From NCBI GenBank assembly GCA_039944535.1, contig JBDUYP010000008.1, positions 1 to 64,000 of the forward strand: DNA of 64,000 nt, written 5' to 3'. This DNA comes from JAMZMI01 sp039944535. Its GTDB lineage: Bacteria; Bacteroidota; Bacteroidia; Cytophagales; Cyclobacteriaceae. A model generated the notes under the pieces. It had not been told where the DNA came from, did no database searches, and was given only the letters and a program-made list of their open reading frames with translations. Position 1 is the first letter of the stretch; each line of letters begins with the position of its first letter. Below are positions 63,009-64,000 of this stretch, piece by piece. Position numbers and translations under genes: made by a program.

Positions 63009-64000
63009 TTATTTTAAGATGATTTTACTTGATTCTATTTTACTATCAGCACTTAGCTGAAGAATGTATATGGTGTTTTTTTGGAAATGAAACGGAATGG
63101 AAAGCGAGTCTCTATATTCGAATGTATCATTTAACAGCACTTTTCCTGAAATAGAAAGAATGCTCAACTCTACATTATCTGACTTGCCCCAATCCTCATT
63201 CATCGTTACAAAAACTGCATCAGATGTAACTTTAAAAAGTTCTGTGTCGCTCAATGATTGATCAACATCAAGAATTGCATCCGGAGACAAAATCAGGTTG
63301 AACTTCTTGTTTGCTCCTGCTTGTAAGCGAAGGTCCAAGCTATGCTCATTCATCAGACTTACGATTTTTCCAGTCTCAGCATCTTCCATATAAACTTTAT
63401 AGCTATCCTCCAGGTTGGTCAAATCGCTCATCTGAATTTTGTAATCACCAGCAACATCTGCCAGCACTTCCAGAGGAATAGTTGTTGTCTCCTTGAGCAT
63501 AGGAAGTCCCTGGATTGCATATCTGTTGTCCTCAATCACAGTAAAGATTTGAAGTGCCCCTGTGCTCCATTTGGCGGCATCATATCCTCTATCTACACCT
63601 TCAGTAGCATCAGGCATAAAACCGATCAAGGTCTCATTGTAGCTGTTTTCGTCAGAAACGGTGATTTTCAGCGATTGCTTTGTTTCGGTTTTCCTAAAGA
63701 AACCGCCTGCATCATTGCTGTCTTCTCTTCGCATATCATTGGTAAATGTGATATCTCCTGAATCATCGAGCTGAACGAAAAAACCCTGACCGCTGCGAAT
63801 GTGTTTGTCATAGCTGCCTCCATTTGGAGAAACCACGCCAACTTCGTTTACGGTTATATAATCATCATTGCCCCGGCGACCAGTATCTGAACCTTGATCA
63901 TCCCACAACCAAACGGTTCCAGAGGTTGACGTGTTGACGTCCATAAATGCATCTATCTCGATTGAGCTAGGGTATGGGTTAGCCACCAGGTTGAAACCTT
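63009..64000 (-). CDS. T9SS-sorted surface protein, C-terminal part (cut by window edge)
   Basis: The frame is open to the right edge, so the start lies outside; the visible part starts GFNLVANPYPSSIEIDAFM, a repeat motif (GxNLVxNPYPS) common in large Bacteroidetes surface proteins, then beta-rich sequence (RSGQGFFVQLDDSGDITFTN). The C-terminus (about the last 80 residues, VELSILSISGKVLLND ... SSKIILK) is T9SS sorting-domain-like. No catalytic domain in the visible part. The 60-residue PID-CTERM gene follows in the same transcript. Confidence 0.8.
   Translation of the reverse strand, partial: GFNLVANPYPSSIEIDAFMDVNTSTSGTVWLWDDQGSDTGRRGNDDYITVNEVGVVSPNGGSYDKHIRSGQGFFVQLDDSGDITFTNDMRREDSNDAGGFFRKTETKQSLKITVSDENSYNETLIGFMPDATEGVDRGYDAAKWSTGALQIFTVIEDNRYAIQGLPMLKETTTIPLEVLADVAGDYKIQMSDLTNLEDSYKVYMEDAETGKIVSLMNEHSLDLRLQAGANKKFNLILSPDAILDVDQSLSDTELFKVTSDAVFVTMNEDWGKSDNVELSILSISGKVLLNDTFEYRDSLSIPFHFQKNTIYILQLSADSKIESSKIILK

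Noticed and set aside
1..64000. CRISPR array or rRNA genes
   Set aside because: No regularly spaced direct repeats with unique spacers and no rRNA sequence were seen.

Overview
The window reads as chromosome of a marine-type Bacteroidetes (Bacteroidota), probably Cytophagales-like. The evidence is two SusC/SusD polysaccharide utilisation loci (PULs), each with its own ECF sigma / FecR anti-sigma pair, several proteins ending in type IX secretion (T9SS) sorting tails, a PID-CTERM mini-protein, glycine-lipid-type acyltransferases and Bacteroidetes-style start regions with weak Shine-Dalgarno sequences. Almost all catabolic genes are on the minus strand.

Layout. (1) 1-15.9 kb, PUL 1: sigma, FecR, SusC, SusD, a strong terminator, then a tight six-gene operon (GH28-like beta-helix enzyme, sialate-type acetylesterase, GH29 fucosidase, PhoD-like phosphatase, GH36/raffinose-synthase-like alpha-galactosidase, second acetylesterase) that probably runs off the left edge. 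(2) 16.1-18.9 kb: altronate dehydratase (uxaA) divergent from a LacI regulator, suggesting galacturonate catabolism linked to PUL 1. (3) 19.0-19.5 kb: a decayed sulfatase. (4) 19.8-28.5 kb: a probable mobilisable/integrative element with tyrosine recombinase, excisionase-like protein, ParA plus a small partner, MobC/relaxase with an oriT-like inverted repeat, and cargo (GIY-YIG-like protein, metallophosphoesterase, UPF0489/peptide-arginase-like protein), next to an intact tRNA-Glu and a tRNA-Glu fragment. (5) 28.9-32.2 kb: housekeeping genes (manA, a GlsA/GlsB-like lipid pair). (6) 32.2-64 kb, PUL 2 and satellites: a five-gene operon DUF4861-GH105-aldo/keto reductase-BASS transporter-GlcG; sulfatase; duplicated DNRLRE/CBM96-like protein; SusD/SusC/FecR/sigma; GH2; three paralogous parallel beta-helix proteins; a second sulfatase; an acetylesterase; a LamG protein; a PID-CTERM peptide; and the end of a T9SS surface protein cut by the right edge.

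How it fits together. PUL 1 looks suited to an acetylated, fucose- and galactose-bearing polymer with galacturonate. PUL 2 looks suited to a sulfated uronate-bearing (probably algal) polysaccharide: a GH105 implies a lyase upstream, and the beta-helix trio are the best lyase candidates. The most striking signal is a bipartite cis-element, TTTGAGTA then (counting from GAGTA) 16 bases then YRCTC-TTA, found by eye with identical spacing upstream of fecR2, the beta-helix operon, the 1308-residue beta-helix gene, the LamG gene and the DUF4861/GH105 operon. A weaker copy precedes fecR1 and one orphan copy lies in an intergenic gap. It is best explained as the promoter of the PUL ECF sigma factor(s), tying the scattered operons into one regulon.
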